NCBI RefSeq assembly: GCF_050433445.1
Contig: NZ_JBNPXF010000017.1
Location: 6,093-70,092, forward strand
DNA length: 64,000 nt
Reading direction: 5' to 3'
DNA from: Kroppenstedtia sanguinis
Lineage (GTDB): Bacteria; Bacillota; Bacilli; Thermoactinomycetales; DSM-45169
The stretch's first letter is position 1. Every line of letters starts with the position of its first letter. Both the position numbers and the translations under genes were made by a program. The notes beneath the pieces were generated by a model. The model saw only the letters and a list, made by a program, of their open reading frames with translations. It was not told the DNA's origin and did not search any database. Shown one piece after another: positions 53,620 through 62,712 of this stretch.

Positions 53620-54333
53620 TCATGGTTTCAATTCTTCAATCGGCTCCTCCTGATCCCGATGACGCCTTCTGGAAATGGAACGCTTGACTCCATAAAAGGC
53701 ATACAGAACCAAGGGGATAAAGACGATCTTGGGAAACTCCGACGGATAGCGAGCCGCCAACCCTCCCATCAAGATGAGAATCAGAGGGGCGATCCAATAG
53801 GCTCTCCTGGGAATCCCTAGTTTTTTGAAGTTTGGATACTTGATTTGACTGATCATCAGGTAAGAAAGTAACAGCATCCCGAACACCAGATAACCGGGCC
53901 CGTTTACCATGTCACTGTACAGAGCCATGGTGGCGAGAACCCCCCCGGCGGCTGTGATAGGTAGCCCAATAAAATAGCCGGGAATCCCGGGTTTCACATT
54001 GAAGCGTGCCAGACGAATCGCGCCACAGACGGGAAACGCAGCTGCGATAACCCAACCGATCGGTCCGAGTTGATAAAGAATGGATTTATACATAATCAGT
54101 GCAGGTGCCACTCCAAAAGAAACCAGATCGGAGAGAGAGTCCAACTCTTTTCCGAATTCACTCTGAGTGTTGAGCATCCGGGCGACCCGTCCGTCCAGAC
54201 CATCCAGAAACATCCCGATGATCACCATAATCGCCCCGTACTCCCATTGTGCTTCCACCGCGAGAATGATAGCCATCATTCCCAAAACCAAGTTCCCAAC
54301 GGTGAAAACGCTCGGTAAGGCTCGTGCAAACAT
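53620..54333 (-). CDS. pssA: CDP-diacylglycerol-serine O-phosphatidyltransferase
   Basis: The 237-residue membrane enzyme makes phosphatidylserine. The CDP-alcohol phosphotransferase motif fits DGxxAR(x8)Gx3Dx3D exactly at DGRVARMLNTQSEFGKELD and SLSD. Several membrane segments follow, and the C-terminus is charged (RRRHRDQEEPIEEL). ATG with GGAGG upstream. Confidence 0.92.
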   Translation of the reverse strand: MFARALPSVFTVGNLVLGMMAIILAVEAQWEYGAIMVIIGMFLDGLDGRVARMLNTQSEFGKELDSLSDLVSFGVAPALIMYKSILYQLGPIGWVIAAAFPVCGAIRLARFNVKPGIPGYFIGLPITAAGGVLATMALYSDMVNGPGYLVFGMLLLSYLMISQIKYPNFKKLGIPRRAYWIAPLILILMGGLAARYPSEFPKIVFIPLVLYAFYGVKRSISRRRHRDQEEPIEELKP

Positions 54334-54435
54334 GAAAGGGAACCTCCTATAATACTGAAGTTGCCGTCTCTCCGGCGGTAAAGCCCCTCCTTTCCCGCGT
54401 AAAAAGAGGTTTATAGTGTATTCATTCTATGGAAT

Positions 54436-55509
54436 TTAGATATGTCTGTCAATAAAGACCTGTTCCTGGATCCGTTTCAACCCTTCCTTGATCGTCCGGG
54501 CCCTTACATCTCCGATTCCTTCCACTTCATCCAACTCCTCGATGGTGGCCATCATCGCCCGCGGAAGAGATTTAAAGCCCTCAACAAGATTTTGGATGAT
54601 CGGTGCTGGCAGGCGGGGAATTTTGTTGAGAATCCGATATCCCCTCGGAGCCACAACCTCCTCATGCAGGTCGTTATTAACATGATACCCCAGAGCACGG
54701 ACGATATGGTTGTGTTCCAATAATTCGTCTGCGGACAGTCTGCTGAGGCGGGCCAATACTTCCGAAGGTTGACAATCCGGATCGAAATAATAGTCCCGGA
54801 TCACTAGATGAGCCTCTTTTTCCACATGGACCACCAGTTCCTCCAGCTGCATGCTGATCAAGCGGCCTTCAGTTCCCAGCTCGTTAATATATCGTTCAAT
54901 CTCGCTTTTGATACGCAGTACCATCTCGATCCGCTGGATCACCATCGCCACTTCATTCAGCGTGACCAGTTCCTCAAATTCCAGTGCGCTCAGGTTGGTC
55001 ATAGACTGATCCAATACAGACTTGTATTTTTCCAGGGTCTGTATCGCTTGATTAGCCTTGGTAAGAATCACACCGATTTCTTTGAGCGCATACCGGTGAT
55101 TCCCTTGGTACAGGGTGATCACATCGCGGCGCTGGGAGATGGAGATCACCAATTTTCCCGTCTGCCGCGCCGTACGTTGTGCAGTCCGGTGCCGGATCCC
55201 CGTCTCCGTGGACGGAATGGAGGAGCTGGGGACCAACTGCGTATTAGCATATAAAATCCGCTTGCCGTCATCGGACAGGATGATCGCCCCATCCATCTTG
55301 GCCAACTCGTACAGAAAGGCCGGCCCAAAAGGGCAATCAATATGGAATCCCCCGTCCACAATTTCACGAACGGAATCGTCATAACCTACTACGATGAGCG
55401 CCCCCGTTTTGGCTCCAAGAACGTTGTCCAAGCCCTCACGGAACATGGTGCCAGGTGCTACCAGCCGCAATGTATTACTCTCAAAATGATCCTTTTTCTC
55501 TTCTTTCAA
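54436..55509 (-). CDS. disA: DNA integrity scanning diadenylate cyclase DisA
   Basis: The 357-residue enzyme makes c-di-AMP. The DAC domain has DGAIILSDDG and RHRTAQRTARQT; a long helical spine follows, and the C-terminal HhH DNA-binding part includes LDEVEGIGDVRARTIKEGL. The TTG at 55509 is 9 nt from GGAGG in the end of radA; upstream in-frame codons lie inside radA. It follows radA by 5 bp. Confidence 0.95.
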   Translation of the reverse strand: MKEEKKDHFESNTLRLVAPGTMFREGLDNVLGAKTGALIVVGYDDSVREIVDGGFHIDCPFGPAFLYELAKMDGAIILSDDGKRILYANTQLVPSSSIPSTETGIRHRTAQRTARQTGKLVISISQRRDVITLYQGNHRYALKEIGVILTKANQAIQTLEKYKSVLDQSMTNLSALEFEELVTLNEVAMVIQRIEMVLRIKSEIERYINELGTEGRLISMQLEELVVHVEKEAHLVIRDYYFDPDCQPSEVLARLSRLSADELLEHNHIVRALGYHVNNDLHEEVVAPRGYRILNKIPRLPAPIIQNLVEGFKSLPRAMMATIEELDEVEGIGDVRARTIKEGLKRIQEQVFIDRHI

Positions 55510-55514
55510 TGATC

Positions 55515-56879
55515 CTACCCTCCCAGCACCGCTTCCAATGCTTCTTCCACAGATTCGACCCATCTGATATCCAGATTATCCGGGGGAGTCCACCCCCTTT
55601 GGTTTTTCTTGGGCAGGATCGCCCGTTGGAATCCCATGTTGGCTGCCTCCGCCACCCGCTGTTCCAGGCGGGAAACCCCCCGCACCTCCCCGGTCAGTCC
55701 CACCTCCCCGATCAGAACGTCCTTGGGGCGAGTGGGCCGATCCCGGAAACTGGAAGCCAGACTGACGGCGACGGCCAAATCCACAGCGGGTTCATCCAAG
55801 CGGACACCTCCCACTACATTGACATAGGCGTCCTGATTCTGCAAAAACAGACCCAGCCGTTTCTCCAGGACCGCCATGATCATGGTCACCCGATTGTGAT
55901 CCAGCCCAGAGGCCATCCGTTTGGGAGTGGCAAAGCTGGTGGGTGCCACCAAAGCTTGCAATTCGATCAAGACGGGCCGAGTTCCTTCCATACTGGCAGC
56001 CACCGCCGATCCGGAGACACCGGCGGGACGCTCAGACAGAAACATCTCCGAAGGGTTATCCACTTCGGTGAGCCCCTGGTTACGCATTTCAAACAGACCG
56101 ATTTCATTGGTAGAACCGAAACGATTTTTGACTGCACGGAGAACTCGGTATGTATGATGACGCTCTCCTTCAAAATAAAGCACACAGTCTACCATGTGTT
56201 CCAGCATCCGCGGACCGGCAATCGCCCCTTCTTTGGTCACATGGCCGACGATGATCACCGCGATCCCTTGTCCTTTGGCCAGACGCATCAGGCGTCCGGT
56301 GCACTCCCGCACCTGGGCCACGCTTCCCGGCGCCGAAGTCACATCAGGAAAGTAGACCGTCTGGATAGAATCCACTACCAGCACTCGGGGAGAGACCTCT
56401 TCCACCAAAGATTCGACAGCTGTCAAATCTGTTTCAGCGGCCACAAACAGCTGAGGGTGAATGGACTTCAGGCGATCCGCCCGCAACCGGATCTGTTCTG
56501 CGGATTCCTCCCCTGATACATACAGGATCGGCATCCCCCGCTCTGCCAGTCGGTGAGAAGCTTGCAGTAACAACGTCGATTTTCCGATACCCGGATCCCC
56601 CCCGACCAGGATCATCGAACCCGAAACCAATCCTCCACCCAGCACCTGGTTCAATTCCCGGATACCCGTATCCGACCGGGGATGCTTTTCGCCGCTCACT
56701 TCGGTGATGGGAAGTGCCGGTCGCCGCTCCGTGTGGGTTCCTCGCTGGGCACCCCTTCCCTGGACACTTCGTTCCTCTACCATTGTGTTCCAACTGCCGC
56801 AACCAGGGCAGCGACCCATCCATTTGGGGGATTCGTAGCCACATTCCTGGCATGCGAATTTTGTCTTATTTTTTGCCAT
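55515..56879 (-). CDS. radA: DNA repair protein RadA/Sms
   Basis: The 454-residue protein has an N-terminal zinc ribbon (CQECGYESPKWMGRCPGCG), a RecA-like ATPase with Walker A GGDPGIGKST, the KNRFG motif and a Lon-like C-terminal domain. It is a branch-migration helicase interacting with DisA. The ATG at 56879 is preferred over the upstream frame start at 56897. Confidence 0.95.
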   Translation of the reverse strand: MAKNKTKFACQECGYESPKWMGRCPGCGSWNTMVEERSVQGRGAQRGTHTERRPALPITEVSGEKHPRSDTGIRELNQVLGGGLVSGSMILVGGDPGIGKSTLLLQASHRLAERGMPILYVSGEESAEQIRLRADRLKSIHPQLFVAAETDLTAVESLVEEVSPRVLVVDSIQTVYFPDVTSAPGSVAQVRECTGRLMRLAKGQGIAVIIVGHVTKEGAIAGPRMLEHMVDCVLYFEGERHHTYRVLRAVKNRFGSTNEIGLFEMRNQGLTEVDNPSEMFLSERPAGVSGSAVAASMEGTRPVLIELQALVAPTSFATPKRMASGLDHNRVTMIMAVLEKRLGLFLQNQDAYVNVVGGVRLDEPAVDLAVAVSLASSFRDRPTRPKDVLIGEVGLTGEVRGVSRLEQRVAEAANMGFQRAILPKKNQRGWTPPDNLDIRWVESVEEALEAVLGG

Positions 56880-56984
56880 CCGTTGTCCCCTTAACATTCA
56901 TATGGCTTCGATCCCAATTATATCAAATTTCTTCAAGAAAACGCACCTCCCGAATCAACGGAAGGCGCACGAAATGGTTGGCTA

Positions 56985-59426
56985 CTAAACAGACTGTGTT
57001 TTTTCTTCACGCTGAACCTGCAGTTTTCCGTCTTTCTCGTCGATCTCCAAGGTATCTCCCCGCTGGATATTTCCTTTGAGTAATTCCTCGGACAGACGGT
57101 CTTCAATATGCTTTTGAATCGCTCGGCGCAGGGGACGGGCGCCATAGGTGGGATCAAAGCCGGAACCCGCTAGGTATTTGGCCGCTGCATCCGTCAGCAC
57201 AAAGTCGATCTGCTGCTCCTGCAGGCGTTTGCGCAACTGATTGGACATCAGGTTGACGATCTGTTGCAGATGTTCTTCCTTGAGGGAGTGGAACACGATC
57301 ACATCGTCAATCCGGTTGAGAAATTCAGGACGGAAAGTTTTTTTCAGCTCTTCCATCACATTCTCTTTCATCGCTTCATATTCATCCTGAGCAGAGTCCC
57401 CGATGGCAAAGCCAAGGCGCTTGTTCTGCTTAATCAGGTTGGCCCCCACATTGGAAGTCATGATGATCACCGTGTTGCGGAAATCCACCGTCCGCCCCTT
57501 CCCATCGGTGAGACGACCGTCTTCCAACACTTGCAACATAACGTTGAAGATTTCCGGGTGGGCCTTCTCCACTTCGTCAAACAGGACCACTGAGTAGGGC
57601 TTACGACGAACCTTCTCTGTCAACTGTCCACCTTCATCATAGCCGACATATCCCGGAGGGGCTCCTACGAGACGAGAAGTGGAGTGTTTCTCCATGTACT
57701 CAGACATATCGATCCGCAGAATCGCTTCCTCATCGCCAAACATCGCCTCTGCCAAAGCCCGGGCTAATTCCGTCTTGCCGACTCCCGTGGGACCCAAGAA
57801 AATAAAGGAGCCGATCGGCCGCTTGGGATCCTTCAAACCAGCCCGCGCCCGCCGGATCGCCCGAGAGACGGAGAGTACCGCTTCATCCTGGCCGATAACC
57901 CGCTGGTGCAGCACCTTCTCCAGATTCAAGAGGCGGTCTGATTCCTCCTCAGCCAGTTTCCGTACCGGGATTCCCGTCCAGTTGCCCACCACTTCAGCGA
58001 TATCTTCCGGCCCCACTTCAGAGTCCGTCTTTCCTTGGTCCTCTTTCCAACGATTGCGATTCGACTCCAGCTCTTCCCGCAATTTTTGCTCTGTGTCCCG
58101 GAGAGAAGCCGCTTTTTCAAACTCCTGACTTTGAACGGCGGCATCCTTCTCCTTGCGCACCTCTTCCAGTTTCTGTTCCATCTCTTTCAGATCAGGAGGC
58201 ACCGTAAAGGAGGAGAGGCGCACTTTGGAAGCAGCTTCATCGATCAAATCAATAGCTTTGTCGGGCAAGAACCGATCGGTGATGTAGCGATCAGATAGTT
58301 TCACCGAGGCTTCAATCGCTTCATCGGTAATCTTCACCCGGTGGTGGGCCTCATAGCGGTCCCGCAAACCTTTTAGAATCAGGATCGTCTCTTCCGAGCT
58401 GGGTTCATCCACGGTGATCGGCTGAAAGCGGCGCTCCAGGGCGGCATCCTTTTCAATGTATTTCCGGTATTCGTCCAACGTGGTTGCCCCGATGCACTGA
58501 AGATCTCCCCGTGCCAAAGCCGGTTTTAAAATGTTGGAGGCATCGATCGCCCCTTCCGCACCGCCAGCACCGATCAGGGTATGCAATTCATCGATAAAAA
58601 GAATGACATTCCCGGCCTGACGAATCTCATCCATGATTTTTTTGAGCCGATCTTCAAATTCACCCCGGTATTTGGTCCCAGCCACGACGGTCCCCATATC
58701 CAGGGTCATCACCCGTTTTCCCCGCAGGGTCTCCGGGGTTTCCCCGTCATAGATCTTTTGGGCCAGCCCCTCTGCGACGGCGGTTTTCCCCACTCCCGGC
58801 TCCCCGATGAGGACCGGGTTGTTTTTGGTGCGGCGGGAAAGGACCTGAATCACCCGCTCAATCTCTTTGCTGCGCCCAATCACCGGATCCAGTTTGTCTT
58901 CCTTGGCTGCGGCGGTCAAATCTTGTGCCAAGCTATCCAGGGTAGGCGTGCTGGCGCTGTTGCCGGAAGCCTGGTGGGAGGAGACCGACTCTGTACTGCC
59001 CAGCAACTGCAGCACCTGTTGTCGGGCCTTGTTCAGGCTGACTCCCAGATTGTTCAGAACGCGGGCGGCCACCCCTTCTCCTTCCCGAATCAGCCCCAGC
59101 AGGATATGCTCCGTTCCGACGTAGGTATGTCCCAGCTTGCGAGCTTCGTCCATGGAAAGTTCGATCACTTTTTTGGCCCGGGGGGTGTAGGCGATATGGG
59201 TAGGTTGCCCCTGGCCTCTGCCGATAAGAGACTCCACTTCCTTCTGTACCTTTTCCAAACCCAGTCCCAGGCCCATCAACGCCTTAGCAGCGATCCCCTC
59301 GCCTTCCCGCACGAGGCCCAACAGGATATGTTCTGTACCGATGTTGCCGTGGCCCAGTCGAACGGCTTCCTCCTGCGCCAGAGCCAGCACTTTCTGAGCC
59401 CGCTCCGTGAATCTTCCAAACATCAT
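56985..59426 (-). CDS. clpC: ATP-dependent Clp protease ATPase subunit ClpC
   Basis: The 813-residue unfoldase has an N-domain of two Clp repeats (starting MMFGRFTERAQKVLALAQEE), AAA+ D1 (GEPGVGKTA), an M-domain/UVR linker with paired QSQEFEKAASLRD, AAA+ D2 (GPTGVGKTE) and a C-terminal region. It is activated by McsB and MecA and works with ClpP. The ATG at 59426 gives the family start; the GTG at 59438 touches the ribosome site. Confidence 0.96.
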   Translation of the reverse strand: MMFGRFTERAQKVLALAQEEAVRLGHGNIGTEHILLGLVREGEGIAAKALMGLGLGLEKVQKEVESLIGRGQGQPTHIAYTPRAKKVIELSMDEARKLGHTYVGTEHILLGLIREGEGVAARVLNNLGVSLNKARQQVLQLLGSTESVSSHQASGNSASTPTLDSLAQDLTAAAKEDKLDPVIGRSKEIERVIQVLSRRTKNNPVLIGEPGVGKTAVAEGLAQKIYDGETPETLRGKRVMTLDMGTVVAGTKYRGEFEDRLKKIMDEIRQAGNVILFIDELHTLIGAGGAEGAIDASNILKPALARGDLQCIGATTLDEYRKYIEKDAALERRFQPITVDEPSSEETILILKGLRDRYEAHHRVKITDEAIEASVKLSDRYITDRFLPDKAIDLIDEAASKVRLSSFTVPPDLKEMEQKLEEVRKEKDAAVQSQEFEKAASLRDTEQKLREELESNRNRWKEDQGKTDSEVGPEDIAEVVGNWTGIPVRKLAEEESDRLLNLEKVLHQRVIGQDEAVLSVSRAIRRARAGLKDPKRPIGSFIFLGPTGVGKTELARALAEAMFGDEEAILRIDMSEYMEKHSTSRLVGAPPGYVGYDEGGQLTEKVRRKPYSVVLFDEVEKAHPEIFNVMLQVLEDGRLTDGKGRTVDFRNTVIIMTSNVGANLIKQNKRLGFAIGDSAQDEYEAMKENVMEELKKTFRPEFLNRIDDVIVFHSLKEEHLQQIVNLMSNQLRKRLQEQQIDFVLTDAAAKYLAGSGFDPTYGARPLRRAIQKHIEDRLSEELLKGNIQRGDTLEIDEKDGKLQVQREEKTQSV

Positions 59427-59463
59427 GGGATGATGCACCCCTCTCTGAGTGAATTCATGTTTA

Positions 59464-60540
59464 TTATTCCCTTTCCGGTCCCAAGGAAAGCTGTTCTCGG
59501 ATCATTTCTGCACGGCGGATATCCCGCTCTTCTGTATCCAACCTCTGGTTGGCCCGGATCTGCAGAAATCCAGGCTGAGTGATCACCATCAATTCGTTCA
59601 TCACTTGAGGAGTAACTCCGGAGATCAGACCCATATCGATGCCCAGCCGTACATCGGATAGACGTTCCATCGTCTCTTTGGAACTGATCACCCGAGCGTT
59701 GGAGAGGATGCCGAAGGAGCGGTGAATCCGATCCTCCAACTGAGTAAAAGAGGCTTCCCGGATTCGCTGTCGGGTCGTGTGCTCATGCTCGATCATCTGC
59801 CGCACCACCCCCTCCAGTTTTAGGACAATCTCCTCTTCCCGCTGGCCCAATGTCACTTGATTGGATACCTGGTAGAGGTTTCCCAGGGCCTCACTCCCCT
59901 CTCCGTAGATCCCTCGAATCGCCAATCCCACCTGAGTGATGGCGGGAAAAAGACGGTTCAGTTGGCGGGTGAGGGCAAGTGCCGGCAGATGGACCATTAC
60001 CGAAGCTCGAATCCCCGTCCCTACATTCGTGGGACAACTGGTGAGATACCCTTTGGTTTCACTGAAAGCGTAGGTGAGCTGACTTTCAAACCAGTCATCC
60101 AGCTCATCGGCCAACTGCCAAGCCGCTTCCGGCTGGAAGCCAGGAAACAGACACTGGATTCGGATATGATCCTCTTCATTGACCATGATGCTGACCGCTT
60201 CGTTTTGACTGAGAATCACAGCCCCATGTCGAGATTCCTCTGCCAAATGGGGGCTGATGAGATGCTTTTCCACCAGTACACGTTTTTCCAGGTCACTGAG
60301 GTCATCCATGCGGATCAACTCCGCATCCTGCAACACGGAAGGCCTCCCCTCCTCCCGCAGGGCCATCTCCATCCGGCGCACGACTTCCGAGGATTGAGAG
60401 GAGGTTGCCAACATGGGAAAGGGCATTCCCGACAAGTTGCGAGCGATCCGCACCCTGCTGGAAATCACGATGTCTGACCGGGGGCCTTTCCCCTTCATCC
60501 ATTCACTCAAAGCATGCTGTGTAAAGCGTGGCAGCGACAT
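59464..60540 (-). CDS. mcsB: Protein-arginine kinase McsB
   Basis: The 358-residue kinase resembles the catalytic domain of phosphagen kinases: SSRVRIARNL near the N-terminus, the NEEDHIRIQCL segment and SCPTNVGTGIRASVMVHLPAL. It phosphorylates arginines on CtsR and on proteins destined for ClpCP. It lies between mcsA and clpC. Confidence 0.95.
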   Translation of the reverse strand: MSLPRFTQHALSEWMKGKGPRSDIVISSRVRIARNLSGMPFPMLATSSQSSEVVRRMEMALREEGRPSVLQDAELIRMDDLSDLEKRVLVEKHLISPHLAEESRHGAVILSQNEAVSIMVNEEDHIRIQCLFPGFQPEAAWQLADELDDWFESQLTYAFSETKGYLTSCPTNVGTGIRASVMVHLPALALTRQLNRLFPAITQVGLAIRGIYGEGSEALGNLYQVSNQVTLGQREEEIVLKLEGVVRQMIEHEHTTRQRIREASFTQLEDRIHRSFGILSNARVISSKETMERLSDVRLGIDMGLISGVTPQVMNELMVITQPGFLQIRANQRLDTEERDIRRAEMIREQLSLGPERE

Positions 60541-60554
60541 AGGGCTTCCTCCTC

Positions 60555-61079
60555 CTAACTGTCCAGTTTCTCTTGCAGATCCCGAATGCGGTCGCGCAGA
60601 CGGGCTGCTTCCTCAAATTCTTCATTTTCGATGCAGGTAGCCATTTCCTGCTTCAATTTATCGATCTCTCGGCGCACCCGAAGCTTCCCGCCAGTTCTCT
60701 CCGGTACCTTCCCCCGGTGGGTGGTGTGTCCGTGCACCCGCCGGAACAATGGATCCAACTGAGCGGAGAAAGCATCATAACAATCACTGCAACCGAAACG
60801 TCCAATCTTGCTGAACTGACTATAGGTCAGACCGCAGGTCGGACAGCGCAGAGACTGTGCCTGGGCCGCGGGACGGGTCTGTTGTTCCGCAAACTGACCG
60901 TCCAGATTGAGTAGACCAGACAGGAGATTGTTAATGGAAAACCCGGAGTCCATCCCTGGCACCTGCTCCCCTCTCTCCCGTGCGCAGACTTCACAAAGAT
61001 GAAACTCAGTCTTTTCCCCACTGATGATTTTGGTGTAGTGAAGGGTAGCCGGTCTTTTTCCGCACTCCTGACACTGCAT
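60555..61079 (-). CDS. mcsA: McsB activator McsA
   Basis: The 174-residue protein has four CxxC pairs (CQEC, CEVC, CPTC and CSDC) forming two zinc fingers and a C-terminal UVR domain (IENEEFEEAARLRDRIRDL). It activates McsB. It follows ctsR by 6 bp. Confidence 0.94.
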   Translation of the reverse strand: MQCQECGKRPATLHYTKIISGEKTEFHLCEVCARERGEQVPGMDSGFSINNLLSGLLNLDGQFAEQQTRPAAQAQSLRCPTCGLTYSQFSKIGRFGCSDCYDAFSAQLDPLFRRVHGHTTHRGKVPERTGGKLRVRREIDKLKQEMATCIENEEFEEAARLRDRIRDLQEKLDS

Positions 61080-61085
61080 CGGGTC

Positions 61086-61556
61086 TCACTCTCCTTTACC
61101 TGTAAATAACGTCATCACCACATTGCGCATCATCCGGGCCCGCAGTGCATCCCGGAGAGAGACCGGCAAATCCAGCACTTCCCGGGAAACTAATTTTCCC
61201 ACCATGAGCCCTTCCCTCTCGGTCATCAGCCCCTCTTCGGTGAGGCGCATGATCAGGTCTTCCGCCGCTTGCTGTGTCATCCGGTTGCCGATCATTCGGA
61301 GAAGGACATCAAAATATGCCTTTTTCGTCGAAAAGCGGACCTTGCGAATACGAATAAATCCGCCTCCGCCTCGTTTGCTTTCGACGATAAAACCTTTTTC
61401 AACAGTAAATCGGGTGCTGATCACATAGTTGATCTGGGAAGGAACGCATTGAAAGAGTTCAGCCAATTCACTCCGCTTTACTTGAATCATCCCAGAAGGG
61501 GTCTGTTTCAGGATATTGAGCAAATATTCTTCGATGATGTCCGAAATACTGGACAT
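61086..61556 (-). CDS. ctsR: Transcriptional repressor CtsR
   Basis: The 156-residue repressor of class III heat-shock genes has a winged helix with SELAELFQCVPSQINYVISTRF and the glycine-rich thermosensing wing SKRGGGGFIRI. It heads the ctsR-mcsA-mcsB-clpC operon and controls it through the operator at 61581-61597. Confidence 0.96.
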   Translation of the reverse strand: MSSISDIIEEYLLNILKQTPSGMIQVKRSELAELFQCVPSQINYVISTRFTVEKGFIVESKRGGGGFIRIRKVRFSTKKAYFDVLLRMIGNRMTQQAAEDLIMRLTEEGLMTEREGLMVGKLVSREVLDLPVSLRDALRARMMRNVVMTLFTGKGE

Positions 61557-61580
61557 GTCATTGGATTACCTCCTGCTGAC

Positions 61581-61597
61581 TTTGACTAACTTTGACC
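61581..61597 (-). promoter_or_regulatory. CtsR operator
   Basis: Direct heptads GGTCAAA-GTT-AGTCAAA on the minus strand fit the CtsR consensus RGTCAAANANRGTCAAA with one spacer mismatch. It lies between the -10 element and the ctsR start. Confidence 0.92.
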
Positions 61598-61608
61598 TTG
61601 ATAATTTC

Positions 61609-61638
61609 ATTATACTGGACTCTCTCCCCTTTTGCCAA
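61609..61638 (-). promoter_or_regulatory. Sigma-A promoter of the ctsR operon
   Basis: TTGGCA (61633-61638) and TATAAT (61609-61614) are 18 bp apart on the minus strand; the CtsR operator starts 11 bp downstream of the -10. Confidence 0.8.
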
Positions 61639-61696
61639 GGGGCAACATGGACAGTATCATTGTTTCCGTATCGGAGGCGGTTTCATACGGGATGAC

Positions 61697-62389
61697 TCAA
61701 TCCAGCCGGACCGACCGCACCCCTGGCACTTCCTGCACCCGATCGAGCAGTTCTGTCGGTTCCACCTGGTGGGGAATCCGGAGAATAAAGAGAATCTCGA
61801 TCTCCGGTTCTTCCTCTTCCCCTTCATCCATCTGCACTTTCTTGATATCAATCCCCATGCTTCCCACCACTGTGGCCAGTTCACCCAGTTTCTTCGGTTG
61901 TTTGGTCACCTGAATCCGCATCCGCTTCAACAACTGGCGGTGAAACAGCCAGCCTTCCAGCCGATTCAGCAATTCCAGACTGGCCAACACCAGCAGCGTG
62001 GTCAGTATGGCGGGAAAATGAAAGCCGGCTCCCGCTGCCAGCCCGATCGCCGCCACTACCCATAGGGAGGCAGCAGTCGTCAAACCACTGATGGTCATCC
62101 CCTGACGGAGAATCGTCCCCGCTCCCAAGAAGCCGACTCCGCTTACGACCTGAGCTGCGATCCGGCCTGGGTCAAAGCGAACATTCTGTTGACCCATAAA
62201 CTGTGGAAATCCATAGATGGAAAGCAACATGATCAAGGTAGACCCGACACAAACCAGGATATGGGTCCGTAAACCGGCCGGGTGGTTGTTGTGTTCCCGC
62301 TCCCAGCCCACCAATCCTCCCAGGAGCGTGGCGACCAATAGACGCACAGCTGTCTCTCCATAGGAAATCGTCCAGATCTCATCTGCCAC
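61697..62389 (-). CDS. MgtC/SapB-family membrane protein
   Basis: The 230-residue protein has four to five membrane segments with the family motif LLGGLVGWEREHNNHPAGLRTHILVCVGS and VSGVGFLGAGTILR, then a soluble C-terminal ACT-like domain. The family is linked with Mg2+ limitation and F-ATPase control in some bacteria; the role here is unknown. A GTG at 62389 is 8 nt from GGAGGG; a GTG at 62410 is the alternative. A repeat (copy D) is inserted 14-35 bp upstream of the start and must separate it from its original promoter. Confidence 0.88.
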   Translation of the reverse strand: MADEIWTISYGETAVRLLVATLLGGLVGWEREHNNHPAGLRTHILVCVGSTLIMLLSIYGFPQFMGQQNVRFDPGRIAAQVVSGVGFLGAGTILRQGMTISGLTTAASLWVVAAIGLAAGAGFHFPAILTTLLVLASLELLNRLEGWLFHRQLLKRMRIQVTKQPKKLGELATVVGSMGIDIKKVQMDEGEEEEPEIEILFILRIPHQVEPTELLDRVQEVPGVRSVRLD

Positions 62390-62423
62390 CAGCCAGCCCT
62401 CCTCAATCACTTATTCTTCAGGT

Positions 62424-62675
62424 CAGGGCTGTTGATTAACCATAAAGTGGATGGCGGAAACGAAACGACCCTTTCGCTCTTCCCCCATCGTAAAATACGG
62501 CTTGAGGGGACGAGGATGTTGGGACGGCTACGACCTCTTGCAAAGAACGCATAGCGAGACCCGGGAGCGGAAAGCGACCCTGACGAGACTTGTGCCCTAT
62601 GGGTGCAAAGGCTCTTCACCGTTCCACCATCCCGACCTGATTTCCCACCCAAAATATGGCTAATCAACACGCCTG
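62424..62675 (+). repeat. MITE-like repeat, copy D, with 9-bp target-site duplication
   Basis: This 252-bp element starts CAGGGCTGTTGATTAACCATA and ends in the inverted CAGGCGTGTTGATTAGCCATA; 18 of 21 terminal positions match. It is flanked on both sides by TCTTCAGGT (62415-62423 and 62676-62684). It lies between the mgtC-like and HAD genes. The minus-strand ORF inside it is not supported. It is the best-preserved copy and defines the family in this window. Confidence 0.8.
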
Positions 62676-62712
62676 TCTTCAGGTAGGTGTGTTGACCCGC
62701 AGATGAGTGCTT

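Noticed and set aside
62407..62670. 87-residue minus-strand ORF upstream of the MgtC-like gene
   Set aside because: It coincides with repeat copy D and shows no protein-level conservation with the frame in copy B.
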